Positions 1-9,060 of a stretch of 51,438 nt of DNA are shown here, in pieces. Under the pieces are notes generated by a model. The model made no database searches and was not told the DNA's origin. It saw only the letters and a program-made list of their open reading frames with translations. The number at the start of each line of letters is the position of its first letter. Position 1 is the stretch's first letter. A program made the translations under genes and the position numbers. Source of the DNA: Chloroflexota bacterium (GTDB taxonomy: Bacteria; Chloroflexota; Anaerolineae; Promineifilales; Promineifilaceae); NCBI GenBank assembly GCA_020628815.1, contig JAHDEN010000021.1, positions 1-51,438 on the forward strand. Direction: 5' to 3'.

Positions 1-70
1 CTATGAGGAGGGGTTGGGGGAGGTGGATTTACCCTCACCCCCAGCCCCTCTCCCAATGGGAGAGGGGAGC
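1..70. repeat. GC-rich inverted repeat, dispersed-repeat type
   Basis: A perfect 10-bp inverted repeat (CCCCTCTCCC at 45-54, GGGAGAGGGG at 58-67, loop AAT) follows a G-rich stretch at 6-25 that can pair partly with the C-rich stretch at 32-48. Similar CCCCTCTCCC hairpins are common dispersed intergenic repeats in Chloroflexota and other bacteria. A degraded relative (CTCTCCTT...AAGGAGAG) lies near 13515-13552. It sits between the T-box terminator and the gene it should control, off the left edge. Confidence 0.6.
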
Positions 71-115
71 AGACCCATACACCTGTATAGTCACTACTTT
101 TTTTCGTAAAAATGA

Positions 116-440
116 ACCGTAAAAATAAAAAACGCCTTCGTCCCAGCAAAAAAATTGCTTGGGACGAAGGCGTTAAATCTCCGCGGTACCACCCAGTTTC
201 AGGTCATTTGATCGTCAGATCAAACCTGCACTTATTGACGACGAAACAAATTTTTTATTCCATCACCTTCCCGGTTAACGGTGGGATTCCGTCCAAACTT
301 ACTTTAGCTAAATAAAATTTAGCCCTTTTCAATTCGGAAGCTCAAGAGGGATATTCTGCCGTTCATTTGTCCCTGACTCACACCGTCTCAGGGTCGCTTT
401 TCAAAGAGGAATAGCGTACTTTTCTCTATCGTCGCTTTTG
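116..440 (-). promoter_or_regulatory. T-box riboswitch leader, probable isoleucine specifier
   Basis: Read on the minus strand, 195-181 gives TGGGTGGTACCGCGG, the conserved T-box antiterminator sequence that pairs with the tRNA acceptor end. Upstream the RNA has Stem I hallmarks: an AGTA element near 419-416 and a GAA-containing opposite strand at 356-354. The triplet placed like a specifier codon after GAAT is ATC at 352-350, followed by CCTCTTGAGC. This suggests uncharged tRNA-Ile as ligand, and so ileS or an isoleucine/branched-chain gene beyond the left edge. An intrinsic terminator at 131-174 completes the switch. The T-box call is strong. The Ile assignment rests on manual alignment of the specifier loop and is moderate. 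The 5' limit is approximate. Confidence 0.88.
131..174 (-). terminator. T-box intrinsic terminator
   Basis: A perfect 15-bp stem joins 131-145 and 160-174 across a 14-nt loop. On the minus strand it is followed by a T-rich run (130 down to 116). It is the OFF structure of the T-box and competes with the antiterminator at 181-195. Confidence 0.9.
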
Positions 441-578
441 TCATACTTATTTAAATGTTGATACAAGATTATGCCAAAGGGAGGAACCGAGGTCAACAGG
501 CAATATAAAAGAGATATGACAGAACAGAAATAGTGAGACAAAATAGTGGCAGTCTAAATTTGCTGGAGATTATTTTTT

Positions 579-1298
579 ATGCTTGAACCATCTGAATTTT
601 TTGATCTATCTAACCCAATGACGGCCGAGCTGTTTGCAGATTGCAAATATGTTTGGGACGTTATCAGTAAAATTGGCGATCATGTAGCCCGTTTGGTAGG
701 AGATCAACAAACAATTTTGGGAGAGGTAATGCCCGGGGCCCATATTAGCGATCGGCCGATTTATATTGGAGAAGGGGCCCGAATTGAGCCCGGAGCGTAT
801 GTCGAAGGACCCGCTTGGATCGGGCCGGGGGCTGTTGTACGGCACGGGGCGTTTGTCCGTGAAAACATCATCATGCTCCCCAAATCGATTCTAGGACACG
901 CGAGTGAAGCGAAGAACAGCATCTTTTTAGAAAATGCACATGCTCCCCATTTTGCCTATGTGGGTGACAGTCTTTTGGGGAACAATACCAATTTAGGTGC
1001 AGGCACAAAGCTGAGTAATCTGACTCTTATCAGCGAAAAAGATAAAGAATCAGGCATACGGCCGACCATCAAGCTCCACATCGACGGCCGAGAATATGAT
1101 ACAGGGCTGGCTAAATTTGGGGCGGTTTTGGGAGACAGCACGCAAACAGGCTGTAATTCTGTATTAAATCCTGGCTGTGTGATCGGTAAACGTTCGTTGG
1201 TCTATGCCAACATGAGCCTGCGCAAAGGATATTATCCGGCCGAAAGCGTAATGAAATTGCGCCAAACAACCAAAATATTAAAACGTCGTTTTATATAG
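579..1298 (+). CDS. Left-handed beta-helix (hexapeptide repeat) protein, GlmU C-terminal-like
   Basis: The 239-residue protein has imperfect hexapeptide repeats from about residue 48 to 110 (IGEGARIEPGAYVEGP, then IGPGAVVRHGAFVREN) and again at 130-225 (LGNNTNLGAGTKLSNL, CNSVLNPGCVIGKRSLV). This is the left-handed beta-helix fold of sugar-nucleotide acyltransferases. The layout resembles the C-terminal half of GlmU, but no N-terminal uridylyltransferase domain with a GxGTRM-type motif is present. It could acetylate an amino sugar or act as a sugar-nucleotide-binding homologue; the substrate cannot be read from sequence. A TGGAGA ribosome-binding site lies 10 nt before the ATG. The gene is transcribed away from the T-box leader. 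Confidence 0.75.
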   Translation: MLEPSEFFDLSNPMTAELFADCKYVWDVISKIGDHVARLVGDQQTILGEVMPGAHISDRPIYIGEGARIEPGAYVEGPAWIGPGAVVRHGAFVRENIIMLPKSILGHASEAKNSIFLENAHAPHFAYVGDSLLGNNTNLGAGTKLSNLTLISEKDKESGIRPTIKLHIDGREYDTGLAKFGAVLGDSTQTGCNSVLNPGCVIGKRSLVYANMSLRKGYYPAESVMKLRQTTKILKRRFI

Positions 1299-1371
1299 AC
1301 AAGATCAATGGGTGATTCAGAAAAACAGGCTGTGTTGTAGGCTCCCGAGTCACGCCTAGTGGTTTGATGGT

Positions 1372-3063
1372 TTATTCCACTTTAAAAACAACCAGCGTTT
1401 GGTCATCGGTCTGTTGCGACCCGATAGAGAAAACTTCAAGCTCTTTAAGGATGCTTTTGGCTACATGTGCCGCCCCATCTTGACAAGTAGCTTGTACAAG
1501 CTCAAGCAACCGCTCATTCCCGTACTGGTTTTCTTCAATGTCTTGAGTTTCAGAAAGCCCATCTGTGGCCACAATCAGGCAGTCGCCAGGAAACAGTTGC
1601 AGCGTATGGTTTAGCGCTAGTGAGGTGCTCAGCACCCCCAACGGAGGGCTATCAGCCTCTAACATCTGTATCTCACCCGCAGCGGAGCAGAAAATTACAG
1701 GGGAATGCCCCGCATTGGCATAGGTGAGCTGTTGCGTGTCTGGGTTGTAAAATGCAGCAAAAACGGTCGCAAACATTTGTACACGTGAAAATTCTTCGTA
1801 CAAATCTCGCAATCCGTTCGTCAGCAGATCTCTGGGGGATTTAATTGAGCCGTCCCGCGCCTTGCTGTTTAAAATTTGACGCGTGTTACCCATCATCAGG
1901 GCAGATGGCATCCCTTTACCTGAAACATCACCCACTGTGAAAACTAGCGTGCTGTTTTCGCGCACTTGAAAATCGTAAAAATCGCCACCCACATGCTTTG
2001 CCGGCCGCGATGTTGCGAATATGTCTAATCCCTGAATAAATGGGGGCGGCTCGGGCAAAAAGTGATTTTGCACTTCATAGGCAACCTCCATCTCTGTTTT
2101 GATCCGATTGTTTTCTAAAATCTCAGCTTGGTTAAGCAAACGATCAATTTGATTTTGCGCCTGAAGCGAAATCGTTTTGATTAATGATTGATCACCGGCC
2201 GAAAAAGAGCCCATATTTCGGTTCACAAGCCCCAAACTAATCGACCGATTCTCTGACGTGTAAATCACCGTATACAGCAGGTTTTTTACGCTTTCAGGTA
2301 TTCCGGCTAACTCAGATGCAGAGTCTAAATGCAGATCATGCCCGATCGATTCCATATCCTGTAGATAATTGACGATTTCTTCAGCATCTTTAAATCGAAC
2401 CGGATGGCACTCTAGAACAAGATCTTCTTGCTCTTGGTTGTCAATTGTAAACACATGCTGCGAGGGGATCAGATCCAAAACGGTTTTTTTGAAAAACGAA
2501 AGCCATGTTTCAAGTGTTTCATCAACCTGTGGCTGCTCATACTGGTTCAAGCGAACTAGTGCATCAAACTGCTTTTGAACTTGGACCAGTGACTGTTCAG
2601 ATTTTTCGGCTAATACTTGATAGGTCCGAACCATGTCAGCTACAGCTTCAGACTCCGCTAATTCGCGGGCCGAATCTTTGCTCACCAAATTGCCGATATC
2701 AATTGTGATCTTTGACGAGATTAAATTCGCATCTAGCTTTAATCGCTTTTTGGAGATTCTGTCGTTCTGGCCAAACACATACAGATGCCCAAACACATCT
2801 TCGCCAACACGAATAGATGCAGAGATTTGTGTGTATGTCGGTTGAGAGCTTGATACAGCTTTAGGCTTATTGGCCCAGTTTGCGTAGACTTTTCCCTCAC
2901 CCCAAATGGCAACGTGCGCCGCGCCTGAATCGAGCCAGACTTGAGCAATTTCATCAAGTAGCTCCGCATGTGGAGATAATATTTCGGGCAATTGTTGAGA
3001 CATTGAGGGTTGTGATTTGCCGTTCTGCTGATTAACTTGTGCTGAATGTGAGTTTGTCGCCAA
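1372..3063 (-). CDS. PP2C-family serine/threonine phosphatase (SpoIIE/RsbU type) with N-terminal sensor region
   Basis: The C-terminal ~230 residues are a SpoIIE/RsbU phosphatase domain. Metal-binding acidic motifs are visible: VGGDFYDF, VGDVSGKGMPSALMM, ATDGLSETQ and, at the end, TDDQTLVV. The first ~330 residues look like a GAF-type sensor, with a coiled segment (residues about 125-175 and 310-345) before the phosphatase domain. Such proteins dephosphorylate anti-sigma-factor antagonists or related signalling proteins. No STAS or HPK kinase partner is encoded nearby. The longest frame starts at a TTG (3063) and overlaps the upstream DUF192 gene by 32 bp. An in-frame ATG at 3003 (residue 21) is a possible alternative start, but neither has a strong ribosome-binding site. 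Confidence 0.88.
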   Translation of the reverse strand: MATNSHSAQVNQQNGKSQPSMSQQLPEILSPHAELLDEIAQVWLDSGAAHVAIWGEGKVYANWANKPKAVSSSQPTYTQISASIRVGEDVFGHLYVFGQNDRISKKRLKLDANLISSKITIDIGNLVSKDSARELAESEAVADMVRTYQVLAEKSEQSLVQVQKQFDALVRLNQYEQPQVDETLETWLSFFKKTVLDLIPSQHVFTIDNQEQEDLVLECHPVRFKDAEEIVNYLQDMESIGHDLHLDSASELAGIPESVKNLLYTVIYTSENRSISLGLVNRNMGSFSAGDQSLIKTISLQAQNQIDRLLNQAEILENNRIKTEMEVAYEVQNHFLPEPPPFIQGLDIFATSRPAKHVGGDFYDFQVRENSTLVFTVGDVSGKGMPSALMMGNTRQILNSKARDGSIKSPRDLLTNGLRDLYEEFSRVQMFATVFAAFYNPDTQQLTYANAGHSPVIFCSAAGEIQMLEADSPPLGVLSTSLALNHTLQLFPGDCLIVATDGLSETQDIEENQYGNERLLELVQATCQDGAAHVAKSILKELEVFSIGSQQTDDQTLVVFKVE

Positions 3064-3403
3064 TTTTTACCGATTCCAATTTGTCAGGATGGAGTTCAAT
3101 CACAAAACAAGCCGGCTTAGATGGAGAATACTGAGGTCGCCAAGGCTTTGCACATACGGTATCAACAACTTCTCCCGCGCTATTTACCCAAACAACACCC
3201 AAATCAAAAGGAACAAAGAACATATGAATCGATGTATTGACTCGATTATCTCGGGGGTAAACAAAAACCAAGGCTTCTTCGGGATTAATGGACTTTCGAA
3301 ACATAAATCCTTTTAGCTTACTAAAGTAGCTAGAACACCACTTTGCCTGTTCTATAAATGTCTGGTTTTGCTGCTCGTTGATAATCTTGCGGAACGATGC
3401 CAT
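3032..3403 (-). CDS. DUF192 family protein
   Basis: The 123-residue protein has the DUF192 (COG1430) pattern: a GFMFRKSINPEEALVFVYP-type block near residues 32-50, the IHMFFVPFDLGVVWVN core at about 59-74, and a C-terminal CFVIELHPD block. The family is a small beta-rich fold of unknown function, often secreted in other bacteria; no signal peptide is visible here. Its stop lies inside the phosphatase gene (32-bp overlap), so the two are probably co-transcribed and translationally coupled, with DUF192 first. The 274 bp upstream hold no further gene. Confidence 0.85.
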   Translation of the reverse strand: MASFRKIINEQQNQTFIEQAKWCSSYFSKLKGFMFRKSINPEEALVFVYPRDNRVNTSIHMFFVPFDLGVVWVNSAGEVVDTVCAKPWRPQYSPSKPACFVIELHPDKLESVKIGDKLTFSTS

Positions 3404-3677
3404 TTAACTCTAAATCCTTAGCCAGTTTGTACTAAAAAAGCATAACACGAAACTATACAATCTTCGGCGCTGAGGCGGCTGCAACGTGATTATTTCACGC
3501 TATCTCAACCGCTGGGTCCTATAGAATGATCAAACTTCTCATGAATTAAAGGTCAAACGATGAAAAAGCCGAAGCTATTTCATCGCGTCCGTAGACAAAA
3601 GAAGTTTAACAACTACTCAATTACGTAGACTATCTTTTTAAACTGCTGTATCCAACCTCTAACCTAATTTAGGGCGA

Positions 3678-4235
3678 TTACGCCCGGTTTGATCGTATCT
3701 CTGCATAAATTAATTGACTCAGCTCAAAGTGAAACTGATGCTCGTTTTCCCAAAATTCGCTGAGCTGCTGATTGCCAAACTGTCGCTCGTATTGCCACGC
3801 TTGCAAATACATGTCGATTTTGTCGGCATCATGCACAAGTTTAGACTCGGCCGTCTGGCGCCCATGCATCTCCTCCCAAAGTTCCATTAGCTGCTGGCTC
3901 TGTTCACTTCCAGTCACAATTTGTTGCATGACTCCTCGCTCAACATCCCCTTTAACTCCGGCCGGCAATAGCTTCCATGCGGGGGATGGGATATCTGTCG
4001 TTAACCCTTCTGGCACATCATGAATAAGTGCCATCGAAAGCAGGCGGGCCATATCAAATTGCTGACCGGTCTCGATCAAAATTTGATTTGCCAACAGCAT
4101 GGCCGTCCACGCAACACCATAAGAGTGCGCCGCAACATCTTCTGCATTGGGCACGCCGCGCATAATCCAACCGCCCCGCGCGGTGCGCTTTAGCTGATTA
4201 CCAGAAAGCAAAAGGTCTAAAATTGAGTTTGTCAT
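3678..4235 (-). CDS. HD-domain 5'-nucleotidase-like protein (YfbR/HDDC2 type)
   Basis: The 185-residue protein has an HD phosphohydrolase domain: H37 in the EDVAAHSYGVAW segment, the H72-D73 pair in ALIHDVPEG, and a further Asp in LVHDADKIDMYLQAW. This order and size match the YfbR/HDDC2 group, which are metal-dependent 5'-deoxyribonucleotidases of the nucleotide pool. The activity is inferred from the family. Its ATG overlaps the stop of the upstream serine hydrolase gene as ATGA (4232-4235), a sign of translational coupling. Confidence 0.85.
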   Translation of the reverse strand: MTNSILDLLLSGNQLKRTARGGWIMRGVPNAEDVAAHSYGVAWTAMLLANQILIETGQQFDMARLLSMALIHDVPEGLTTDIPSPAWKLLPAGVKGDVERGVMQQIVTGSEQSQQLMELWEEMHGRQTAESKLVHDADKIDMYLQAWQYERQFGNQQLSEFWENEHQFHFELSQLIYAEIRSNRA

Positions 4236-5641
4236 TGTTTGTGAAGGATATGAAAGCGGAAAAGAAGCTGATCAACTTCTCCGGTTGAATTGCGATGAAA
4301 GACAACATACCGGCCGTTGGCATTGAAAACCAACTTATTTGCAGCTTTTACAGGCTGAAGCGTGATGCCACGGCTCCACGGCCCACGCCGTGTTCTTAGC
4401 TTTAACCGATCATCTTCTTGATAAACTGTAAACGTTTGGCCGTAGGAAAGGAACATGCGCACGTTACTATTAATCGCCTTGGGAACCTTGTATGTACCCG
4501 TTAGCGCCTGCCATTGTTGTTGGCAGGTGTCGCCTTTCTCTATTTTTACCTTAGGCAACGTAGATGGCAATAGCCTATTTAAGCTGTTTTGCGTGGCATA
4601 ATGTGCGGTTTGGGAAGCATCGTTGACAAACGCAAAAGTGCCAATTTGGTGGGCTGGGGCCAGCATCATTGAAGAATGAAACCCCAACCACAAACCAGAA
4701 TGGGTCGCGATTAACTGATCGCGCCACTGCTTACGGTTTTCTAGAAAGAAACCTAATCCCATTGCAGGCAAATTGCTATCTAGCTGATATTGGGGTTTTA
4801 GCATTTGGCTTAAAGTTGAGCTCTTGAGCAAAGAACCACCGCCTAAAGTAAGTTCGCCGATAAATTTGGCAAAGTCATTCGCGGTTGTAAACAAAGAACC
4901 ATCGGCCAAAGTCACAATGTTGAGGTCTAAAACTGGCCAATGGCCGTTATTGATTTGTGTATACCCTTTCGCCAAATTCTCTGTCACACGTTCTGATCGT
5001 ACAAAATCAGAATGTTGCATCCCTAACGGCTCAAATATCAGGCGGCGAGCCACTTTGGGGAATGAGTCACGGGTCACATCGGCGATGATCTGTCCCAACG
5101 TAGCGTAGCCATGATTGGCGTAGGACCAAGCCTGGCCGGGGGAGCGATCCGGCCGCAGTTCGCCACGATATAAGCGAGCCAAAGGGGGTAGCGGTCGGCC
5201 GACCCGGCTAACACCAAATGTTGTAAACGGAGGTAGATATCCCAAAAGGGGTGCAAATTCACCTATCCCGGCCGTGTGTGTGAGCAAATGCCGAATCGTA
5301 ATCGGCGGGTCAGATTCTTTAAACTTCCGAATCCGATAGCTTTTTAAATGCTTATCGACTGGATCGTCTATCGAAAGAACTCCCTGCTCCATCAACTTCA
5401 TCGTGATAATGGCTGTAAAAATTTTTGATATTGAAGCGATCCGAAAAACCGTGTCTGGGGTCACCGGTGCATCTTGTTCTGATGGCTGACGCGAAGTCAG
5501 TCGTGCATGACCGTATCCTTGAATAAAGTCAACCTTGCCCGCACGGACAACACCAAACACCATTCCGGGTGATTTGGTCCGCCCCATCAAACTCTGATTA
5601 TTTTTATCAATTGCGTCTATTATCGATTGATCGAGTTTCAT
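4232..5641 (-). CDS. Serine hydrolase, class C beta-lactamase/penicillin-binding-protein family
   Basis: All three motifs of the family are visible: S70-I-S-K73 (nucleophile and base), Y174-A-N176 and H314-S-G316, followed by a C-terminal beta domain of about 130 residues. Members include esterases, D-peptidases and beta-lactamases, so the substrate is open. No signal peptide is visible, which argues against periplasmic cell-wall work. I chose the ATG at 5641 (469 residues), because GGGAGG lies just upstream of it. The open frame continues up to 5734 but the extra 31 residues have no comparable signal. It is translationally coupled to the HD-domain gene downstream. Confidence 0.87.
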   Translation of the reverse strand: MKLDQSIIDAIDKNNQSLMGRTKSPGMVFGVVRAGKVDFIQGYGHARLTSRQPSEQDAPVTPDTVFRIASISKIFTAIITMKLMEQGVLSIDDPVDKHLKSYRIRKFKESDPPITIRHLLTHTAGIGEFAPLLGYLPPFTTFGVSRVGRPLPPLARLYRGELRPDRSPGQAWSYANHGYATLGQIIADVTRDSFPKVARRLIFEPLGMQHSDFVRSERVTENLAKGYTQINNGHWPVLDLNIVTLADGSLFTTANDFAKFIGELTLGGGSLLKSSTLSQMLKPQYQLDSNLPAMGLGFFLENRKQWRDQLIATHSGLWLGFHSSMMLAPAHQIGTFAFVNDASQTAHYATQNSLNRLLPSTLPKVKIEKGDTCQQQWQALTGTYKVPKAINSNVRMFLSYGQTFTVYQEDDRLKLRTRRGPWSRGITLQPVKAANKLVFNANGRYVVFHRNSTGEVDQLLFRFHILHKQ

Positions 5642-6197
5642 TTTCCTCCCGCACGGTACATCTGTGAGTGGAGTTACTGCTCTGTAAAGTATATAAGTCG
5701 CTCTTTTTGAGATGCCGTTATACTCGCGCGTCATCCCTGTGAAGACAGAAACAGAAATCCATTATCAGACTTAGCACTGGATATCCGCTTACGCGAGTAT
5801 GGTGTCCCCAACAAGAAATTGAAATTATAAATGTTACAGAGTATTAATTTGTCGTATTTTTATTTAATCACCTAGCCCGGTACATGGCTATTTGAGCAAG
5901 GATGATTTGGATCTAATCTGTATGAGTAAGAGTCGTTCGAAGTTGCAAGACTATTGTTAATTCCCATCATTTACATAGATTCGCCTAATTTTAGACTTAC
6001 AGGACAGACTTCACAAACGCAATACCACTACTTATTTTTTGCAATTACACCTCTGCATCCTGCATAATTTATAGATAGCAGTGTTGCACCCGCTACTTTT
6101 CTGCATAATTGGAACAGTTTTGTGGCGTTACCCACAGTGACTTTTGGTCTATGGTCAACCTCACTTTTGCTAAAAACAGTTTTTCAACGGATAAAAC
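5642..6197. other. Divergent intergenic region without a gene
   Basis: These 556 bp separate the leftward serine hydrolase operon from rightward homoserine dehydrogenase, so they should hold two promoters. The stretch is AT-rich and lacks CGGCCG. TGCATAATT occurs twice (near 6061 and 6103) and could supply -10-like elements. I see no hairpin with a T-run and no convincing coding frame. Confidence 0.5.
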
Positions 6198-7262
6198 ATG
6201 AAAGAGATACCGGTTATTATTTTTGGAGTTGGGGGAGTCGGACGGACTCTAATTCAACAGATTATTGATTCGCGCACGGCGATTGCTGATAGCAACCAAT
6301 TGCGCTTTAAAGTTGTAGCAATTGCTGACAGCAAGCAGTGGTTTTTTGTGCCTGAAGGATTAAGTGATAGCGAGCTAACAACTGCCATCGGCCGGAAAGC
6401 GGCCGGAACCCCGTTGGGCGGCAGCGAACGCCCGAGTGCTGAAAAACTGATTAGCATGGTAGCCGCGGCCGGAGTCGAAAATGCGATTGTGGTTGATGTA
6501 ACGGCAACCGGCGGCATGGAGCCAGCTCTTGATCTCGCCTTAGAAAAAGGCTACGGCCTCGCCTTAGCCAACAAAAAACCACATGCAGGGCCTTGGGAAA
6601 CGGCGCAAACTTATTATGGGAATGGGGCCGTGCGGCACGAATCAACTGTAGGTGGTGGGGAACCAATCATCACGACGCTTCGTTATCTAAGCGACATCAA
6701 CGACACGTTCTATAGTTGCGAAGGGCAGCTCAGTGGAACGCTAGGCTATTTATGCCGTGAACTGCAAAACGAAGAAGCGTTTTCAGACGCGCTGGCTAAA
6801 GCCAAAGGGTTAGGCTATACCGAGCCTGATCCACGTGATGACTTGAGCGGCGAAGATGTGATGCGTAAAGTTTTAATCATGGGGCGTATGGCTGGCTGGC
6901 AATTAGAACAAAGTGACTTTGAAGTTGAATCTTTGTATGATGCAGATTTAGCCGACTGTTCGGTGGCTGAATTTATGGATCGCTCTAGCCAGATGAACGA
7001 CAGACTGGCCAAACGCTTTGCAGAAGCCAAAGCGGCCGGAAAAGTGCTCCGATACGTCGGCCGGGTAACACCAGAAGGTGGTAAAGTTGGGTTGATGGAA
7101 TTAGACGCAAACAGCCCGATGGCGAACTTAAAATATATTCAATTCCACACCGAGCTTTATGATGAAGAACCGCTTATGATTATCGGCGCTGGCGCTGGAC
7201 TCGGCATGACGGCCGGTGGTGTGCTCGGTGACATGATCTCGTTAGCTCGAGAAGCTCTTTAG
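6198..7262 (+). CDS. hom: Homoserine dehydrogenase, short form without ACT domain
   Basis: This enzyme reduces aspartate semialdehyde to homoserine on the way to threonine and methionine. The N-terminus carries a Rossmann GVGGVGRTL motif (residues 10-18). The NKKP segment and the diagnostic GYTEPDPRDDLSGEDV block near residue 212 identify the family. At 354 residues it ends after the catalytic and dimerisation domains, so it lacks the C-terminal ACT domain used for threonine inhibition in many homologues. No aspartokinase, thrB or thrC lies in the window. No clear ribosome-binding site precedes the ATG. A weak hairpin separates it from glnS. Confidence 0.92.
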   Translation: MKEIPVIIFGVGGVGRTLIQQIIDSRTAIADSNQLRFKVVAIADSKQWFFVPEGLSDSELTTAIGRKAAGTPLGGSERPSAEKLISMVAAAGVENAIVVDVTATGGMEPALDLALEKGYGLALANKKPHAGPWETAQTYYGNGAVRHESTVGGGEPIITTLRYLSDINDTFYSCEGQLSGTLGYLCRELQNEEAFSDALAKAKGLGYTEPDPRDDLSGEDVMRKVLIMGRMAGWQLEQSDFEVESLYDADLADCSVAEFMDRSSQMNDRLAKRFAEAKAAGKVLRYVGRVTPEGGKVGLMELDANSPMANLKYIQFHTELYDEEPLMIIGAGAGLGMTAGGVLGDMISLAREAL

Positions 7263-7267
7263 ATTTC

Positions 7268-7305
7268 AAACTTCAGGTGTTTAGAAAACGTCTGAAGTTT
7301 CTTTT
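7268..7305 (+). terminator. Hairpin with short T-run after hom
   Basis: AAACTTCAG (7268-7276) pairs with CTGAAGTTT (7292-7300), followed by CTTTT. The T-run is short, so it may be a partial terminator that lets some transcripts run into glnS, 17 nt further on. Confidence 0.5.
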
Positions 7306-7321
7306 ACCTACAACTTATTAA

Positions 7322-8992
7322 ATGACAGAAGAAACAAACAAATCATCCTCAAACTTTATTAAATCAATCGTCGATGCAGACAACGAAAGCGGCAAGTTCG
7401 ACAATCGGGTCCATACCCGCTTTCCGCCAGAGCCAAACGGCTATCTGCATGTGGGTCACGCCAAATCGATCTGCCTGAATTTCGGCTTGGCGGCCGAATA
7501 TGGTGGCAAAACCAACTTACGTTTCGATGACACCAATCCCACCAAAGAAGATGTGGAATATGTTGAATCGATCCAAGAAGATATTCGCTGGCTTGGGTTT
7601 GAGTGGGACAACCTCTATTTTGCTTCTGACTATTTCGACCAACTGTACGATTGGGCGCTCAAATTGATTAAAGATGGGAAAGCTTATGTCGATCAGCTAT
7701 CGGCCGAAGAAATGCGTGAGTATCGGGGCACCTTAACCAAACCGGGGAAAGATTCCCCCCATCGAGATCGGCCGATTGAAGAAAATCTAGATTTGTTTGA
7801 ACGGATGAAAGCGGGTGAGTTCCCTGATGGGGCGATGGTGTTACGGGCAAAAATAGACATGTCGTCCCCCAACATCAACTTCCGTGATCCGGTGATGTAC
7901 CGGATTTTGCACGCCCATCATCACAGAACGGGTGACAAATGGTGCATTTATCCGATGTACGACTGGGCGCACGGGCAAAGCGACTCGATTGAAGGGATTA
8001 CCCATTCGATTTGTACGCTGGAGTTTGAAAACAACCGGCCGCTGTACGATTGGTTTGTCGAGAACTTAGACATCTACGCCCCACAGCAAATTGAATTTGC
8101 GCGACTCAACCTAAGCTACATGATGACGAGTAAGCGCAAGCTAAAACAGCTGGTTGATACCGGAGTTGTAAACGGCTGGGATGATCCCCGAATGCCAACA
8201 ATTTCAGGCATGCGCCGTCGTGGCTTTACGCCGGAATCTATTCGCAATTTCTGTGACATGATCGGTGTGGCCCGTGCCAACAGTGTGGTTGATTTTGGCA
8301 TGCTTGAACATGCCCTGCGCGACGATTTAAATCAAAAAGCGCCTCGCGCCTTGGCCGTCATCGATCCGCTTAAAATAGTCATCACCAATTATCCTGAAGG
8401 ACAAGTGGAGGAAGTTGAAGTTCCTACTTATCCACAGGACAAAGAGAATACAGAAACGCACATTGTGCCGTTTTCGCGTGAGCTATATATCGAGCGATCA
8501 GACTTTATGGAAGAGCCGGTGTCTAAATATCGCAGATTGGCTCCCGGCCGTGAAGTCCGCCTCATGCGTGGCTATCTGGTTACGGCCCATGATCTGGTTA
8601 AAGATGAAGAAGGGAACGTGACGGAAGTTCATGTCACCTATGACCCTGAAACGTTTGGCGGTTTTGCCCCAGACGGCCGGAAGGTGAAAGGGACGATCCA
8701 CTGGGTTTCGGCCGAACATGCCGTGCCGGTAGAGGTGCGTAATTACGAGCATCTGTTTACGGCCGAAAATCCGTCAGAAGCTCCGGAGGGCGAAGACTGG
8801 ACCGCCAATGTTCGTGAAAACTCTCTGACAGTTACCACAGGCTATGTTGAACCAGATGTAGCTGATGCGAAACCTGGCGATACCTACCAGTTTTTGCGCA
8901 ACGGATACTACGTGGCTGATCCTGATTCAGAACCAGGCAAACCTGTCTTTAATTTGACGATTGGGTTACGTGATACTTGGGCAAAGAAGTAA
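7322..8992 (+). CDS. glnS: Glutaminyl-tRNA synthetase
   Basis: The 556-residue class I enzyme charges tRNA-Gln directly with glutamine. It shows the HIGH motif as HVGH in [18 protein letters not shown] (about residue 41), the KMSKS-like [10 protein letters not shown], and the two C-terminal anticodon-binding beta-barrels ([14 protein letters not shown], then VRLMRGYLV). Length matches the E. coli enzyme. GlnRS is patchily distributed in bacteria, many of which use GatCAB amidation instead, so its presence here is a useful phylogenetic character. The ATG has no evident ribosome-binding site. A strong terminator follows at 9018. Confidence 0.96.
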   Translation: MTEETNKSSSNFIKSIVDADNESGKFDNRVHTRFPPEPNGYLHVGHAKSICLNFGLAAEYGGKTNLRFDDTNPTKEDVEYVESIQEDIRWLGFEWDNLYFASDYFDQLYDWALKLIKDGKAYVDQLSAEEMREYRGTLTKPGKDSPHRDRPIEENLDLFERMKAGEFPDGAMVLRAKIDMSSPNINFRDPVMYRILHAHHHRTGDKWCIYPMYDWAHGQSDSIEGITHSICTLEFENNRPLYDWFVENLDIYAPQQIEFARLNLSYMMTSKRKLKQLVDTGVVNGWDDPRMPTISGMRRRGFTPESIRNFCDMIGVARANSVVDFGMLEHALRDDLNQKAPRALAVIDPLKIVITNYPEGQVEEVEVPTYPQDKENTETHIVPFSRELYIERSDFMEEPVSKYRRLAPGREVRLMRGYLVTAHDLVKDEEGNVTEVHVTYDPETFGGFAPDGRKVKGTIHWVSAEHAVPVEVRNYEHLFTAENPSEAPEGEDWTANVRENSLTVTTGYVEPDVADAKPGDTYQFLRNGYYVADPDSEPGKPVFNLTIGLRDTWAKK

Positions 8993-9017
8993 GCAGGCAC
9001 AACGAAAACCAAACTTC

Positions 9018-9060
9018 AACGAGCGAAATCAAGAATCTTGATTTCGCTCGTTTTGTTTTA
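9018..9060 (+). terminator. Intrinsic terminator of glnS
   Basis: A long inverted repeat (AACGAGCGAAATCAAGA from 9018 with its complement ending at 9052) is followed by TTTTGTTTT. Its left arm and loop overlap the last codons of the convergent gene that ends at 9029. Confidence 0.88.

Noticed and set aside
112-315. 67-codon open frame on the plus strand
   Set aside because: It covers the T-box antiterminator and terminator on the opposite strand, is Lys/Arg-rich from the T-run complement, and has no ribosome-binding site.
5642-5734. N-terminal extension of the serine hydrolase to 5734
   Set aside because: The GGGAGG ribosome-binding site lies inside it, directly before the ATG at 5641, and the extra residues have no family similarity.
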